DNA from: Campylobacterales bacterium
GTDB taxonomy: Bacteria > Campylobacterota > Campylobacteria > Campylobacterales > JAADDG01
Direction: 5' to 3'
DNA: 23,987 bases
Assembly: GCA_027009865.1 (NCBI GenBank)
Contig: JALVCR010000242.1
Location: forward strand, 1 to 23,987
In this document: positions 14,439-22,929 of the stretch, in pieces
How the letters are laid out: every line of letters begins with the position of its first letter
Numbering within the stretch: the first letter of the stretch is position 1
Notes under the pieces: model-generated
Told to the model about the DNA's origin: nothing
What the model saw: only the letters and a program-made list of their open reading frames with translations
Database searches by the model: none
Made by a program: the position numbers and the translations under genes

Positions 14439-15704
14439 ATGAAAGTTTTGATTGTTGGAAGCGGAGGAAGAGAGTATTCTATAGGATATGCTCTTAGAAA
14501 AGAAGATAAAGTAAAAGAGATTTTTTACGCTCCCGGTAACGGAGCTACAAGCGATTTTGCTAAAAATATAGATATCAAAGATTATAACAAGCTTGCTGAA
14601 TTTGCCAAAGAAAACGGTATCGATCTTACGATAGTAGGTCCTGAGGCTCCTTTGGTTGATGGAATAGTTGATATTTTTAAAAAAGAGGGTTTAACAATTT
14701 TTGGTCCTTCTAAAAATGCCGCAAGACTTGAAGGCTCTAAAGTGTATATGAAAAATTTCCTCTCAAAATATAATATTCCAACCGCAAAATATATAGAAAC
14801 AAATGATAAAGAGGAAGCTTTTAGGTTTATTGACTCTTTGACTCCTCCAATTGTTGTAAAGGCGGATGGATTGTGCGCTGGAAAGGGAGTTATAATAGCA
14901 AAAGAGAAAGAGGAAGCCAAAGAGAGCGTTGTTGATATGTTAAGCGGCAAAAAGTTTGCAGATGCTGGGAAAAGAGTCGTTATTGAAGAGTTTTTAAACG
15001 GCTATGAGCTTTCCGTTTTTGCAATCTGTGATGGGGAAAATTATAAGGTTTTGCCAGCAGCTCAAGATCATAAAAGACTCTTAGATAACGATGAAGGCCC
15101 AAATACGGGCGGGATGGGAGCTTATGCCCCGACTCCTTTGATAGATAAAGAGCTTTACCAAAAAATAGAGGATAGAATAATAAAGCCTACGTTAAAGGGG
15201 ATGCAAAACGAAAAAGCTCCTTTTGAGGGGGTATTGTTTATAGGGTTGATGATAGTGGATGGCGAGCCTTATGTGCTTGAATATAATGTTAGATTTGGAG
15301 ATCCAGAATGTGAAGTTTTGATGCCTCTTATAAGAAGTTCTGTTTTTGATCTTTTTTATAAGGGAGCTACAAAAGATTTGGATTCTTTAAATATTGAGTT
15401 TTATGATAAATATGCTGTAGGCGTGGTAATGGCAAGCGAAAATTATCCATACTCTTCTTCAAAGCCTGCCGAAATTATAATAGATGAAATAGTTCATGAA
15501 GATTTAAAGAAGCATTCTCATATCTCTTTTGCAGGAGTTTCAAAGATTGACGGCAAGCTGTATGCTACGGGAGGGAGAGTTCTTGTTTGCGTAGGTTTGG
15601 GCGATAGTATTAGGGAAGCTAGAGATTATGCCTATATGCTTTGCGGACAGATTCATTTTGCCGGTAAAAAATTTAGAAAAGATATAGCTTATCAAGCTCT
15701 TTGA
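14439..15704 (+). CDS. purD: Phosphoribosylamine--glycine ligase (GAR synthetase)
   Basis: Second step of de novo purine synthesis: joins glycine to phosphoribosylamine using ATP. The 421-residue ATP-grasp protein has VGSGGREYSI (6-15; the usual motif is GREHA, so His is Tyr here), GPEAPLVDGI (67-76), the ATP-binding KADGLCAGKGVIIA (141-154), GPNTGGMGAYAP (220-231), and EYNVRFGDPECEVLMPL (281-297). Start ATG 14439 follows TTGGAG; an in-frame ATG at 14399 lies in the structured RNA and would add 14 residues unlike the family N-terminus. The gene stands immediately behind the probable 6S RNA, and guaA of the same nucleotide pathway is 1 kb upstream. Confidence 0.97.
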   Translation: MKVLIVGSGGREYSIGYALRKEDKVKEIFYAPGNGATSDFAKNIDIKDYNKLAEFAKENGIDLTIVGPEAPLVDGIVDIFKKEGLTIFGPSKNAARLEGSKVYMKNFLSKYNIPTAKYIETNDKEEAFRFIDSLTPPIVVKADGLCAGKGVIIAKEKEEAKESVVDMLSGKKFADAGKRVVIEEFLNGYELSVFAICDGENYKVLPAAQDHKRLLDNDEGPNTGGMGAYAPTPLIDKELYQKIEDRIIKPTLKGMQNEKAPFEGVLFIGLMIVDGEPYVLEYNVRFGDPECEVLMPLIRSSVFDLFYKGATKDLDSLNIEFYDKYAVGVVMASENYPYSSSKPAEIIIDEIVHEDLKKHSHISFAGVSKIDGKLYATGGRVLVCVGLGDSIREARDYAYMLCGQIHFAGKKFRKDIAYQAL

Positions 15705-15721
15705 AGGAAAGAAGATAAGTA

Positions 15722-16168
15722 ATGTTTGACGATTTGGAGAAGATAGAGAGAGAAGGTCTCACTCTTGCCTCCTTGCAGGCTAGAGGCTGGGCTTTTTTTA
15801 TAGACGAGGTTATAGTTTCTTTGATATTTTTTATCATTTTTTGGGATTTTATTTTTGTTTTGAAAACTCCCGAAAAGATGATAGAGGCTATAAATTCCTT
15901 GGTTGGCTATCTTCTTCTTTTAAAAATAATATATCAGACTTTCTTTGTATGGTATTACGCGGCTACGCCCGGAAAAATGATTTTGAAAATTGAAGTTATT
16001 GAAGAGAGAGACTTTCAAACTCCCTCTTTTCTTGTCTCTTTAAATAGAGCTATAGGGAGAGTTATAAGCGAAATGCTCTTTTATCTGGGGTTTGCATGGG
16101 CTTTTTTAGATCCAAAAAGACAGACCTGGCACGATAAACTTGCTAAAACATTGGTAGTGAATGTTTAA
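15722..16168 (+). CDS. RDD-family membrane protein
   Basis: A 148-residue inner-membrane protein with the RDD pattern: Arg21 and Asp28 in ARGWAFFIDEVIV (first membrane segment, about 22-46), a second hydrophobic segment (about 60-80) followed by TPGKMILKIEV (82-92), and a third (about 110-129) before PKRQTWHDKLAKTLVV with the closing Asp138. Function of RDD proteins is poorly known; some have been linked to ion transport. An AAGGAAAGAAG region precedes ATG 15722. It overlaps lptD by 8 nt, so it may be co-translated with it; no direct role in LPS export is shown by the sequence. Confidence 0.9.
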   Translation: MFDDLEKIEREGLTLASLQARGWAFFIDEVIVSLIFFIIFWDFIFVLKTPEKMIEAINSLVGYLLLLKIIYQTFFVWYYAATPGKMILKIEVIEERDFQTPSFLVSLNRAIGRVISEMLFYLGFAWAFLDPKRQTWHDKLAKTLVVNV

Positions 16169-18236
16169 ATTTTTAGCTTCTTTAATTTTAATATCCTCTT
16201 TGCTTTTAGCTTCCAAAACAAAAGAATCCTCAAAATATCAGATTTTTGCAAAAAGCGTAGAAGCCGAAGGCGATTATATATACGCTTTGGGCGATGTTGT
16301 CGTTTATAATGAAAATTATGTTTTAAGCGCAGATAGAGTCGTTTATAATAAAAAGACAAAAGAGATAGAGCTTTTTGGAAATGTCCATATTTTGGGATTG
16401 GATCATAAGGTTATCAATTCAAAATATATCAAATTAAATTTAGAAAATAAAAGCTTGGTATCCTCTCCATTTTTCTTTTTCGATCCCGAAACGAAAGTCT
16501 GGATAGAGAGTTTTGAGGCAACCGGCTCTAAAAAGAGATATTTGACAAATCACGCAATAGTTTCAAGCTGCGATGTAAAAGATCCCGATTGGAAGATAGT
16601 TTTCAAAGAGGGGTATCTTGATAAAGATACCAAAATGGTAACCGTAAAGCATGCGACTTTGTATGCCGGAAGCGTTCCTGTTTTTTATCTTCCCTATTTT
16701 AAATTCCCAACAGATAAATCCAGACATAGCGGGCTTTTAAGGCCTTCTGGGGGGTATGAAAAAGAAGAGGGTATATATTTTAGAGAGCCTTTATATATTG
16801 TTTTATCAAAAAGCTCTGATTTGGAAATAGATCCTCAGATTAGAACTCTAAGAGGAAAGGGAATTTATATAACTTACAGATTTGTAGATTCTTTATATTC
16901 CAAAGGTTTAATTAGAGCCGGAACTTTTAAAGAAAAATATGATTATTACCAAAAATATAATCTAAAAAATAAAGTTCACAACGGATTTGAGATAGATTAT
17001 GAAAGCAGAAAGCTTTTTAGCTCTAAATTTGGGAAGAATGCAAGAGATGCTCTTCTTGTAGATATAACATATTTAAATGATATAGATTATCTCAATTTGC
17101 AAGAGAGCAATAAAAAGAAGATATTCAATAAGCTTGTTACATCAAAAATAAATTATTTTATAGAGAAAGATGATGACTATTTTGGAGCTTATGCAAAATA
17201 TTTCATAGATACCGATAAGGTTTCTAATAAGGATACTTTGCAGATTTTACCATCTTTGCAATATCATAAAAGTGTTCAGCCCATATTTATGAAAAATCTT
17301 TTATATTCTATCGATTTGAAAGGAAAGAATTGGTATAGGGAGGAGGGAGTTAAAGTAAGGCAGTATGAAGCGGCTGCCCCTTTGAGTTTATATTTTTCAT
17401 TGTATGACGATTATTTGAATTTTTCAATTTCCGAAAATCTTTATTTTACTTATGTAGATTATGTAAACGGAAATAATTTTAAAAATGGAAGTTATTTTAG
17501 CAACTATCATAAATTTTCACTAAGCAGCGATCTTTTGAAAAAAAATAAAAGTTTTATTCATAATATAAATTTAAATCTTGATTTCATAGTTCCAAGCGCT
17601 GAAAATAAAAAGGGAGATTTTCAAGATTTTATAGCTTTAAATAAAGAGAAAAAGAGTTTAAATTTTGGATTTAGTCAATATTTTTATAATTTAAAAGGAG
17701 AAAATTTTTTTCTTCATAGAATTACTCAGTCTTACTATTTTGATGATGAACTCTATAAATATGGAGATTTGGAAAATGAAATAAGATATAGATTTTTAAA
17801 TGGCGAAATTTATAATCAGACATTTTATTCTTATGAAAGAGATAAAATTAGGAAATCCCAGACAACTTTTTTATGGGATGGAAAGGATTATTATTTTAAG
17901 ATTATACATAATTATGAAAATTTTAAAGATAGAGAGACTTCAAATTATTTAATAGGTAAATTTAATACGAAATTTTATAGAAAATATAATTTTTTTGCCG
18001 GTATAGATTACGATATGGATAACAATTTTGCCAAAGGATGGAAAATCGGCTGGATTTTTAAGAAAAAGTGCTGGAATTATAAAATTACTTACAGAGAGAG
18101 CGTAACTCCCTCTTTAACGAGCGAAGGAACAGAGTCTATTACAAAAAGAGGAATATTTTTGACTCTAAATCTTGTTCCTTTAGGCGGTATTCATTATGAA
18201 TTTACAAAGTCTTCAAATTTATCGGAGGATAAATAG
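16161..18236 (+). CDS. lptD: LPS-assembly outer-membrane protein LptD
   Basis: The outer-membrane barrel that inserts lipopolysaccharide into the outer leaflet. The 691-residue protein has a signal peptide (about 1-18, ending LLLAS), a short OstA/LptA-like periplasmic jellyroll (about 25-130, with GDVVVYN and ADRVVYNKKTKEIELFGNV), the linker with PVFYLPYFKFPTDKSRHSG (173-191), and a long Tyr/Phe/Asn-rich barrel to the end. There are exactly two cysteines: Cys137 at the end of the periplasmic part and Cys637 near the barrel C-terminus, a layout matching one inter-domain disulfide of E. coli LptD (which has four Cys). Size is smaller than E. coli LptD, as usual in Campylobacterota. mlaD follows after 2 nt. 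Confidence 0.92.
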   Translation: MFKFLASLILISSLLLASKTKESSKYQIFAKSVEAEGDYIYALGDVVVYNENYVLSADRVVYNKKTKEIELFGNVHILGLDHKVINSKYIKLNLENKSLVSSPFFFFDPETKVWIESFEATGSKKRYLTNHAIVSSCDVKDPDWKIVFKEGYLDKDTKMVTVKHATLYAGSVPVFYLPYFKFPTDKSRHSGLLRPSGGYEKEEGIYFREPLYIVLSKSSDLEIDPQIRTLRGKGIYITYRFVDSLYSKGLIRAGTFKEKYDYYQKYNLKNKVHNGFEIDYESRKLFSSKFGKNARDALLVDITYLNDIDYLNLQESNKKKIFNKLVTSKINYFIEKDDDYFGAYAKYFIDTDKVSNKDTLQILPSLQYHKSVQPIFMKNLLYSIDLKGKNWYREEGVKVRQYEAAAPLSLYFSLYDDYLNFSISENLYFTYVDYVNGNNFKNGSYFSNYHKFSLSSDLLKKNKSFIHNINLNLDFIVPSAENKKGDFQDFIALNKEKKSLNFGFSQYFYNLKGENFFLHRITQSYYFDDELYKYGDLENEIRYRFLNGEIYNQTFYSYERDKIRKSQTTFLWDGKDYYFKIIHNYENFKDRETSNYLIGKFNTKFYRKYNFFAGIDYDMDNNFAKGWKIGWIFKKKCWNYKITYRESVTPSLTSEGTESITKRGIFLTLNLVPLGGIHYEFTKSSNLSEDK

Positions 18237-18238
18237 AT

Positions 18239-19696
18239 ATGAAAAAAGAAGCTAAAGTAGGTTTTTTTATATTTATAGGATTGCTTTTTCTCTTTATTTT
18301 AAGCACTCAAGTAAATAAATTTACTCATTTTGGGAAAGAGGGGTATCCGTTATACTCTTATATAAAAAATGCCGCCGGTTTGGATAAAAATGCCAAAGTT
18401 AAAATAAACGGAATAGAGGGCGGATTTTTAAAAGATATGAGCATAGATAAAAATAGGGTTAAATTAGAGCTTTTTATCTACAGGGGGGTAAAAATTCCAA
18501 AAGACTCTATGCTTGAATTAACTCAAGATTCCATGTTAAGTGGAAAATATCCTCAAATAATTTTGGGAAAATCGAATGAATATTTAAAACCGGGAGAATT
18601 TATAACAAGACATAAAGAGCTTTTGGGATTTGACTCGGCTAGTGACAGTTTGGCAAAAGCTGCTGATGAATTTAAAGCTTTTATACATGAATTTAGAGAG
18701 GTTATGGATGAAAAGTCAAGAGCAAATCTAAAAAAGACTTTTGATAATTTAGAAAAGATAACCGAAGAGCTGAGAGGATTTATAAAATTAAAAGATTTAA
18801 ATAATACTATGAATAAATTTAATTCTATGGCTCAAAGTTTAGCTGATGCTGGGAATAAATTTGGAAAAATGTCTTTGGAGTTTAAGAAAACGGCTTATAT
18901 TTTAAATAAAAAGCTTCCAGATATATTAGAAAGGATAGATGCTCTTAGCAAAGATTTAAAATCTGTAGGTTCAAACGCTAAAGAAAAACTTCCCGTTTTA
19001 TTGGATAAATTTTCCAAAGTGGGAGCAGATTTGGAAGATATTCTAAAAAATAATAAAAAGTCTATAGGGGATGCTATAAGTTCAGCAGATGAGTTTTTCT
19101 CAAAAGGGGGAGAGACTTTCGATACTATAGGAGAGTATATAAACTCTTTAGCAAATATCGAGCTTGAGGTCGGTTTAAGAGGCGAATATATGTTTGACGA
19201 TAAGTATAATAAAAGCTATTTTACTCTAAATTACAGACCTAACGCTACAAGAACCTATATTTTTGAAGCTACTTCTATGGACAATTATAGCAGAGAGGAT
19301 GAATTTGGGCATGTGATTTTGCCAAAAAAACATGAAAAATCCAAAATGCTGATTTCTGCAGAGATTGCCAAAAGGTATGATAATTTGCAAGTTAGAGCCG
19401 GTATTATAGAAAACACTGGAGGTTTGGGAGCAGATTACTATATGCTTCACGATAAATTGAAAGCTTCTGTGGAAATTTTTGATTTTAATGCAGAAAATGA
19501 TGTAAGAGGAAGCAATCCTCATCTTAAAACATCTCTTAGATTTACTATGTTAAAGCATGTAGATACATATTTGGGAGTTGATAATATTTTAAACAATAGA
19601 AGCAGAAATATGTTTTTGGGATTTGGAGTTCACTTTATAGACAATGATCTAAAACTTCTTCTTGGAAGTTCAAATGTGGGAAGTTTTGTTAAATAA
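18239..19696 (+). CDS. mlaD: MlaD-type MCE protein with beta-rich C-terminal domain
   Basis: Periplasmic substrate-binding part of an MCE phospholipid transporter, anchored in the inner membrane. The 485 residues fall into four parts: one membrane helix (7-23) after a short cytoplasmic stub; a single MCE domain (about 36-122, with YIKNAAGLDKNAKVKINGIEGG split across 41-62); a long helical region (about 133-303) with hydrophobic heptad-like spacing; and a C-terminal part (305-485) of alternating polar/hydrophobic strands (for example VGLRGEYMF, SYFTLNYRP, MLISAEIAKRY, FLGFGVHFI). E. coli MlaD has only the first two parts plus a short helix. Two nt separate it from lptD, and its TAA shares a base with the J-domain gene. 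Confidence 0.88.
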   Translation: MKKEAKVGFFIFIGLLFLFILSTQVNKFTHFGKEGYPLYSYIKNAAGLDKNAKVKINGIEGGFLKDMSIDKNRVKLELFIYRGVKIPKDSMLELTQDSMLSGKYPQIILGKSNEYLKPGEFITRHKELLGFDSASDSLAKAADEFKAFIHEFREVMDEKSRANLKKTFDNLEKITEELRGFIKLKDLNNTMNKFNSMAQSLADAGNKFGKMSLEFKKTAYILNKKLPDILERIDALSKDLKSVGSNAKEKLPVLLDKFSKVGADLEDILKNNKKSIGDAISSADEFFSKGGETFDTIGEYINSLANIELEVGLRGEYMFDDKYNKSYFTLNYRPNATRTYIFEATSMDNYSREDEFGHVILPKKHEKSKMLISAEIAKRYDNLQVRAGIIENTGGLGADYYMLHDKLKASVEIFDFNAENDVRGSNPHLKTSLRFTMLKHVDTYLGVDNILNNRSRNMFLGFGVHFIDNDLKLLLGSSNVGSFVK

Positions 19697-19974
19697 TGGA
19701 AAATAGAAGCGAAGTTGAAAAGATTCAAGGAGCTTTGAGGATTTTGAATTTAAGCTCTCTTGTATCTTTAAACGATATAAAAAAAAGATACAGAGAGCTT
19801 TCTAAGAAATTTCATCCCGATTTAAATAGCCAAAATAGCCAAAAGTTTAGAGAGATAAACGAAGCTTACAAAATATTGAAAGATTATATTGAAAATTATA
19901 GATTTACCTTTTCAAAAGAGGAGATAATAAAACAGTTTCCAAGAGAGTATCATGCCTCAAAATTTAGATTTTAA
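19696..19974 (+). CDS. Small J-domain protein
   Basis: A 92-residue protein that is little more than a J domain. Residues 13-66 hold helix II and III with the HPD tripeptide at 40-42 in SKKFHPDLN, which stimulates the ATPase of Hsp70 (DnaK). There is no Gly/Phe-rich or zinc-finger region, so it is not DnaJ itself but a J-protein of DjlA/CbpA-like minimal type, probably directing DnaK to a specific client. Start ATG 19696 overlaps the mlaD stop by one base (TAATG), and the 3' end overlaps the next gene by 23 nt. The client is not known; neighbours would suggest the envelope genes or the phosphoribosyltransferase, but this is guesswork. Confidence 0.88.
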   Translation: MENRSEVEKIQGALRILNLSSLVSLNDIKKRYRELSKKFHPDLNSQNSQKFREINEAYKILKDYIENYRFTFSKEEIIKQFPREYHASKFRF

Positions 19975-20632
19975 ATTTAAAAACAGACTTCAAGCTGCCA
20001 TAAAACTTTCAGAACTCTTTTCCAAAGAGAGGGCTAAAGAGGAAAATTGGCTTTTTTTGGCTCTATCTTTTAACGCTATTTATATAGCTTCCTTTTTAGC
20101 CGAGAAGTTTCAATGCGATTTCGATATAATTTTTATGGAGCCTATTTTGGCTCCAAATAATAAAGAGTGTGTTGTGGCTATGGTAAGCGAGACAGAGGAT
20201 ATAGTCGGAAGTTATGAGCTTATAAACTCTTTTGATATCACAAGAGATTATATCTACGGAGAGGCTCATAGAAGATATGACGAGGATATCATCTCTAAAG
20301 TCCACTCTTTTAAGGGAGTTTACGATTTAAAAGGGAAAATAGAGGATAGAAATGTTGTTTTAATAGACGACGGTTGCGAAAGCGGCTTAAAAATGCTTAC
20401 GGCAATAAAATCTTTAATCAATAATAGAGCAAAATCTGTTAAAATAGGTGTGCCGATTATGCCCAAACAAGTTTATAAAAGTTTTCTCTCTAAGGCAGAT
20501 GAGATATTTTATCTGCATTTGATAGAAGACTTTATAGAAACCTCTTTTTATTATGAAGAGTATGAAGAGGCAGAGGGGGAGGATGTGAAAAATATTCTTA
20601 AAAAAAGAAATAAAGTTAAGGAGAATTTGTAG
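19952..20632 (+). CDS. Phosphoribosyltransferase-like protein
   Basis: A 226-residue cytoplasmic protein of type-I phosphoribosyltransferase fold. The PRPP-binding loop reads VVLIDDGCESGL (135-146), where a Ser takes the place of the usual Thr in DDxxxTG; the preceding Arg-rich hood region (RRYDED, 107-112) and a hydrophobic strand are present. The substrate base is not evident, and an acidic, Tyr-rich tail (193-215) is unusual. Start ATG 19952 lies inside the J-domain gene (23-nt overlap), implying translational coupling, and pnp follows after 3 nt. It may have lost catalytic activity or act in nucleotide salvage; its place before pnp does not settle this. Confidence 0.8.
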   Translation: MPQNLDFKFKNRLQAAIKLSELFSKERAKEENWLFLALSFNAIYIASFLAEKFQCDFDIIFMEPILAPNNKECVVAMVSETEDIVGSYELINSFDITRDYIYGEAHRRYDEDIISKVHSFKGVYDLKGKIEDRNVVLIDDGCESGLKMLTAIKSLINNRAKSVKIGVPIMPKQVYKSFLSKADEIFYLHLIEDFIETSFYYEEYEEAEGEDVKNILKKRNKVKENL

Positions 20633-20635
20633 AAT

Positions 20636-22837
20636 ATGGGATGCAAAATAGATATAGAGATTAATAACGTAAAAGAGCGGTATGAAATAGGATATATAGC
20701 AAAACAGGCAAGCGGTTCGGTTTTGATGAGAAGAGGCAAGGCTGTTATGATAGCGGCTGTTGCAAGAGAAGATGAGATGGTAGAGGAAGATTTTCTCCCC
20801 CTTTCCGTTCAATATGTGGAAAAGGCTTATGCCGCGGGCAAGATTCCCGGAGGATTTGTAAAAAGGGAAGCAAAGCCGGGAGATTTTGAGACATTGACAG
20901 CAAGAATAATAGATAGAAGTTTAAGACCGCTTTTTCCAAAAGGTTATATGTATCCGACTCAAATTACAGTCATGGTTGTAAGCTCGGATGAAGATGTCGA
21001 TATGCAGGTTATGGCTTTGAATGCCGCTTCTTGCGCTCTTTATCTTTCTGATATTCCGGTAAATGTTCCAGTTTGCGGAATCAGGATAGGAAAACTTAAC
21101 GGAGAGTTTGTTATAAACCCGACAAATTCTCAGCTTAAAGAGAGCTCTTTGGATCTGTATGTAGCGGGAACTAAAGATCAGCTTTTAATGATAGAGATGA
21201 GATCCATAGATACTATGGAAGCAGACGTTTATCCATATCCCGAAATCGATCCTTTGATGGATCCAACTATTGCAGAAAATGTTGTGATGATTCATAAGGT
21301 AAACGAGGTTTCAAATGAAGAGATGCTAAAAGCTCTATCTTTAGCTCAATCTCATATTACGGAAGCTGCGAAAATTTATGAAAACAGTTTCAAAGAACTA
21401 AAAAAACCAGATGCTAATCTTACATTGATAGATGAAAAGATAGATGAGAATATCTATATCTATATAGATGAATTTTATAAAGATAGAGTTTATGAAGCCA
21501 TTAATAAAATGGCAAAGAGCGAAAGAGCAATAGAGCTTAAAAATATAGCAAAAGAGATTTTGGAAGATGATGTTGCTAAAGAACAAGAATGGGATTTGGA
21601 TACCATCCAGAAAGTTTTGGATGTTTACAAAAGAAAAATTGTAAGAGATATGATTTTAAATGAAAAGAGAAGAGCTGACGGAAGAGGGCTTGAAGATATA
21701 AGAGATATCTCTATTGAGACAAATATTCTTCCATCCGTTCACGGTTCTTGTCTTTTTACAAGAGGCCAAACCCAAGCTTTGGTTTCTGTTACTTTGGGAA
21801 ATGCTCAAGATGCTCAGATGTTTGATTTATTAACCGAAAAGAGCGTAAGTTATGAAACTTTTATGGTGCATTATAATTTTCCAGGATTTTGCGTTGGAGA
21901 AGCAACTCCTCTAAAGCCTCCAAGCAGAAGAGAACTTGGACATGGAAATTTGGCAAAAAGAGCTTTAGAGCCTGTAATTGTAAAAAGAGAAAATCAGACA
22001 ATAAGGGTAGTATCGGAGATTTTGGAATCTAACGGCTCATCTTCAATGGCTACTGTTTGCGGAGGAGCTTTGGCCCTAAAGGCTGCCGGAGTAGAGATAG
22101 AGAAGTTGGTAGCCGGAGTTGCAATGGGGCTTATTGTAGAGGATGAGAGGTATGCTATTTTAACCGATATTTTAGGTCTTGAAGATCATGACGGGGATAT
22201 GGATTTTAAAGTTGCCGGAACAAAAGATGGAATTACCGCTCTTCAAATGGATATAAAACTTGGAGGAATAAGCAAAGAAATTTTAAAAGAAGCTTTAGAT
22301 CAAGCGGCTAAAGCAAGAGATAAAATTTTGAATATTATGGAGGAAGCGGCTAAAAAGATAGTAATAAATGAAGATCTTCTTCCATCTTCTCATACCTTTT
22401 TGATCAATCCTTCCAAGATTGTAGATATTATAGGACAAGCTGGAAAAACGATAAAAGAGATAATAGAAAAATTTGAAGTATCAGTAGATATAAATAGAGA
22501 AAAAGGTGAAATTACAGTTACTGGGCAAAATAAAGCCAAAGTTAAAGCGGCATGCGATCATATAAAAAAGATAGCCCAAAGGAAAACTTATGAGAGAGAG
22601 ATTATAAAATTTGAAGAGGGAAAAGTGTATGAGGGGAAAGTGGTTAGAATTGCCGATTTTGGAGCTTTTGTAGAGCTTCCTGGAGGAGTTGACGGGCTTT
22701 TGCATATCTCTAAACTCTCTTTAGGCAGAGTAAACAGAGTAACTGATGTGGTAAATATAGGAGATAGGGTAAAGGTTAAGATTTTAAGCCAGAAAGGACA
22801 TAAGATTGAGCTTGCTTTAGTTTCAAAAATAAGTTAA
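20636..22837 (+). CDS. pnp: Polyribonucleotide nucleotidyltransferase (PNPase)
   Basis: 3'-to-5' phosphorolytic exoribonuclease and core of RNA decay; also degrades excised RNA ends. The 733-residue protein carries two RNase-PH-like halves (first about 10-230, second about 340-560), with the catalytic acidic cluster DHDGDMD at 517-523 in the second, RELGHGNLAKRAL and FPGFCVGEATPLKPPSRR before it, a KH domain (about 583-658, IIGQAGKTIKEI) and an S1 RNA-binding domain (about 659-733, ADFGAFVELPGGVDGLLHIS). Start ATG 20636 follows AAGGAG at 20618-20623. Between the halves, residues 235-330 are the usual alpha-helical linker. It ends the long run that began at purD. Confidence 0.97.
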   Translation: MGCKIDIEINNVKERYEIGYIAKQASGSVLMRRGKAVMIAAVAREDEMVEEDFLPLSVQYVEKAYAAGKIPGGFVKREAKPGDFETLTARIIDRSLRPLFPKGYMYPTQITVMVVSSDEDVDMQVMALNAASCALYLSDIPVNVPVCGIRIGKLNGEFVINPTNSQLKESSLDLYVAGTKDQLLMIEMRSIDTMEADVYPYPEIDPLMDPTIAENVVMIHKVNEVSNEEMLKALSLAQSHITEAAKIYENSFKELKKPDANLTLIDEKIDENIYIYIDEFYKDRVYEAINKMAKSERAIELKNIAKEILEDDVAKEQEWDLDTIQKVLDVYKRKIVRDMILNEKRRADGRGLEDIRDISIETNILPSVHGSCLFTRGQTQALVSVTLGNAQDAQMFDLLTEKSVSYETFMVHYNFPGFCVGEATPLKPPSRRELGHGNLAKRALEPVIVKRENQTIRVVSEILESNGSSSMATVCGGALALKAAGVEIEKLVAGVAMGLIVEDERYAILTDILGLEDHDGDMDFKVAGTKDGITALQMDIKLGGISKEILKEALDQAAKARDKILNIMEEAAKKIVINEDLLPSSHTFLINPSKIVDIIGQAGKTIKEIIEKFEVSVDINREKGEITVTGQNKAKVKAACDHIKKIAQRKTYEREIIKFEEGKVYEGKVVRIADFGAFVELPGGVDGLLHISKLSLGRVNRVTDVVNIGDRVKVKILSQKGHKIELALVSKIS

Positions 22838-22854
22838 TTTTAACAAAATTTGGA

Positions 22855-22860
22855 TATAAT
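22855..22860 (+). promoter_or_regulatory. -10 element of atpE
   Basis: A perfect TATAAT 70 nt before ATG 22930, in the only gap between pnp and atpE. A start near 22867 would give a leader of about 60 nt. The AAGGAG ribosome binding site is at 22918-22923. Confidence 0.65.
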
Positions 22861-22867
22861 TTTGCGC

Positions 22868-22909
22868 ACGAAGTGGTAAGTAGGGATACGCAAGCCGAAC
22901 GGACTTCGT
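22868..22909 (+). other. Hairpin in the atpE leader
   Basis: ACGAAGT (22868-22874) is an exact inverted match of ACTTCGT (22903-22909), closing a 42-nt element that holds CCGAACGG and GTAAGTAGGG. TTGCG (22862-22866) also matches CGCAA (22889-22893), which would make a pseudoknot if transcription starts that early. It does not cover the ribosome binding site, so any control would be by mRNA stability or an indirect switch. Confidence 0.5.
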
Positions 22910-22929
22910 AAAAATCTAAGGAGTTTTTT

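Noticed and set aside
20414..20812. Minus-strand open frame across the phosphoribosyltransferase/pnp junction
   Set aside because: Overlaps two recognised genes; its Phe/Leu/Ile-rich translation is what AT-rich antisense DNA gives.
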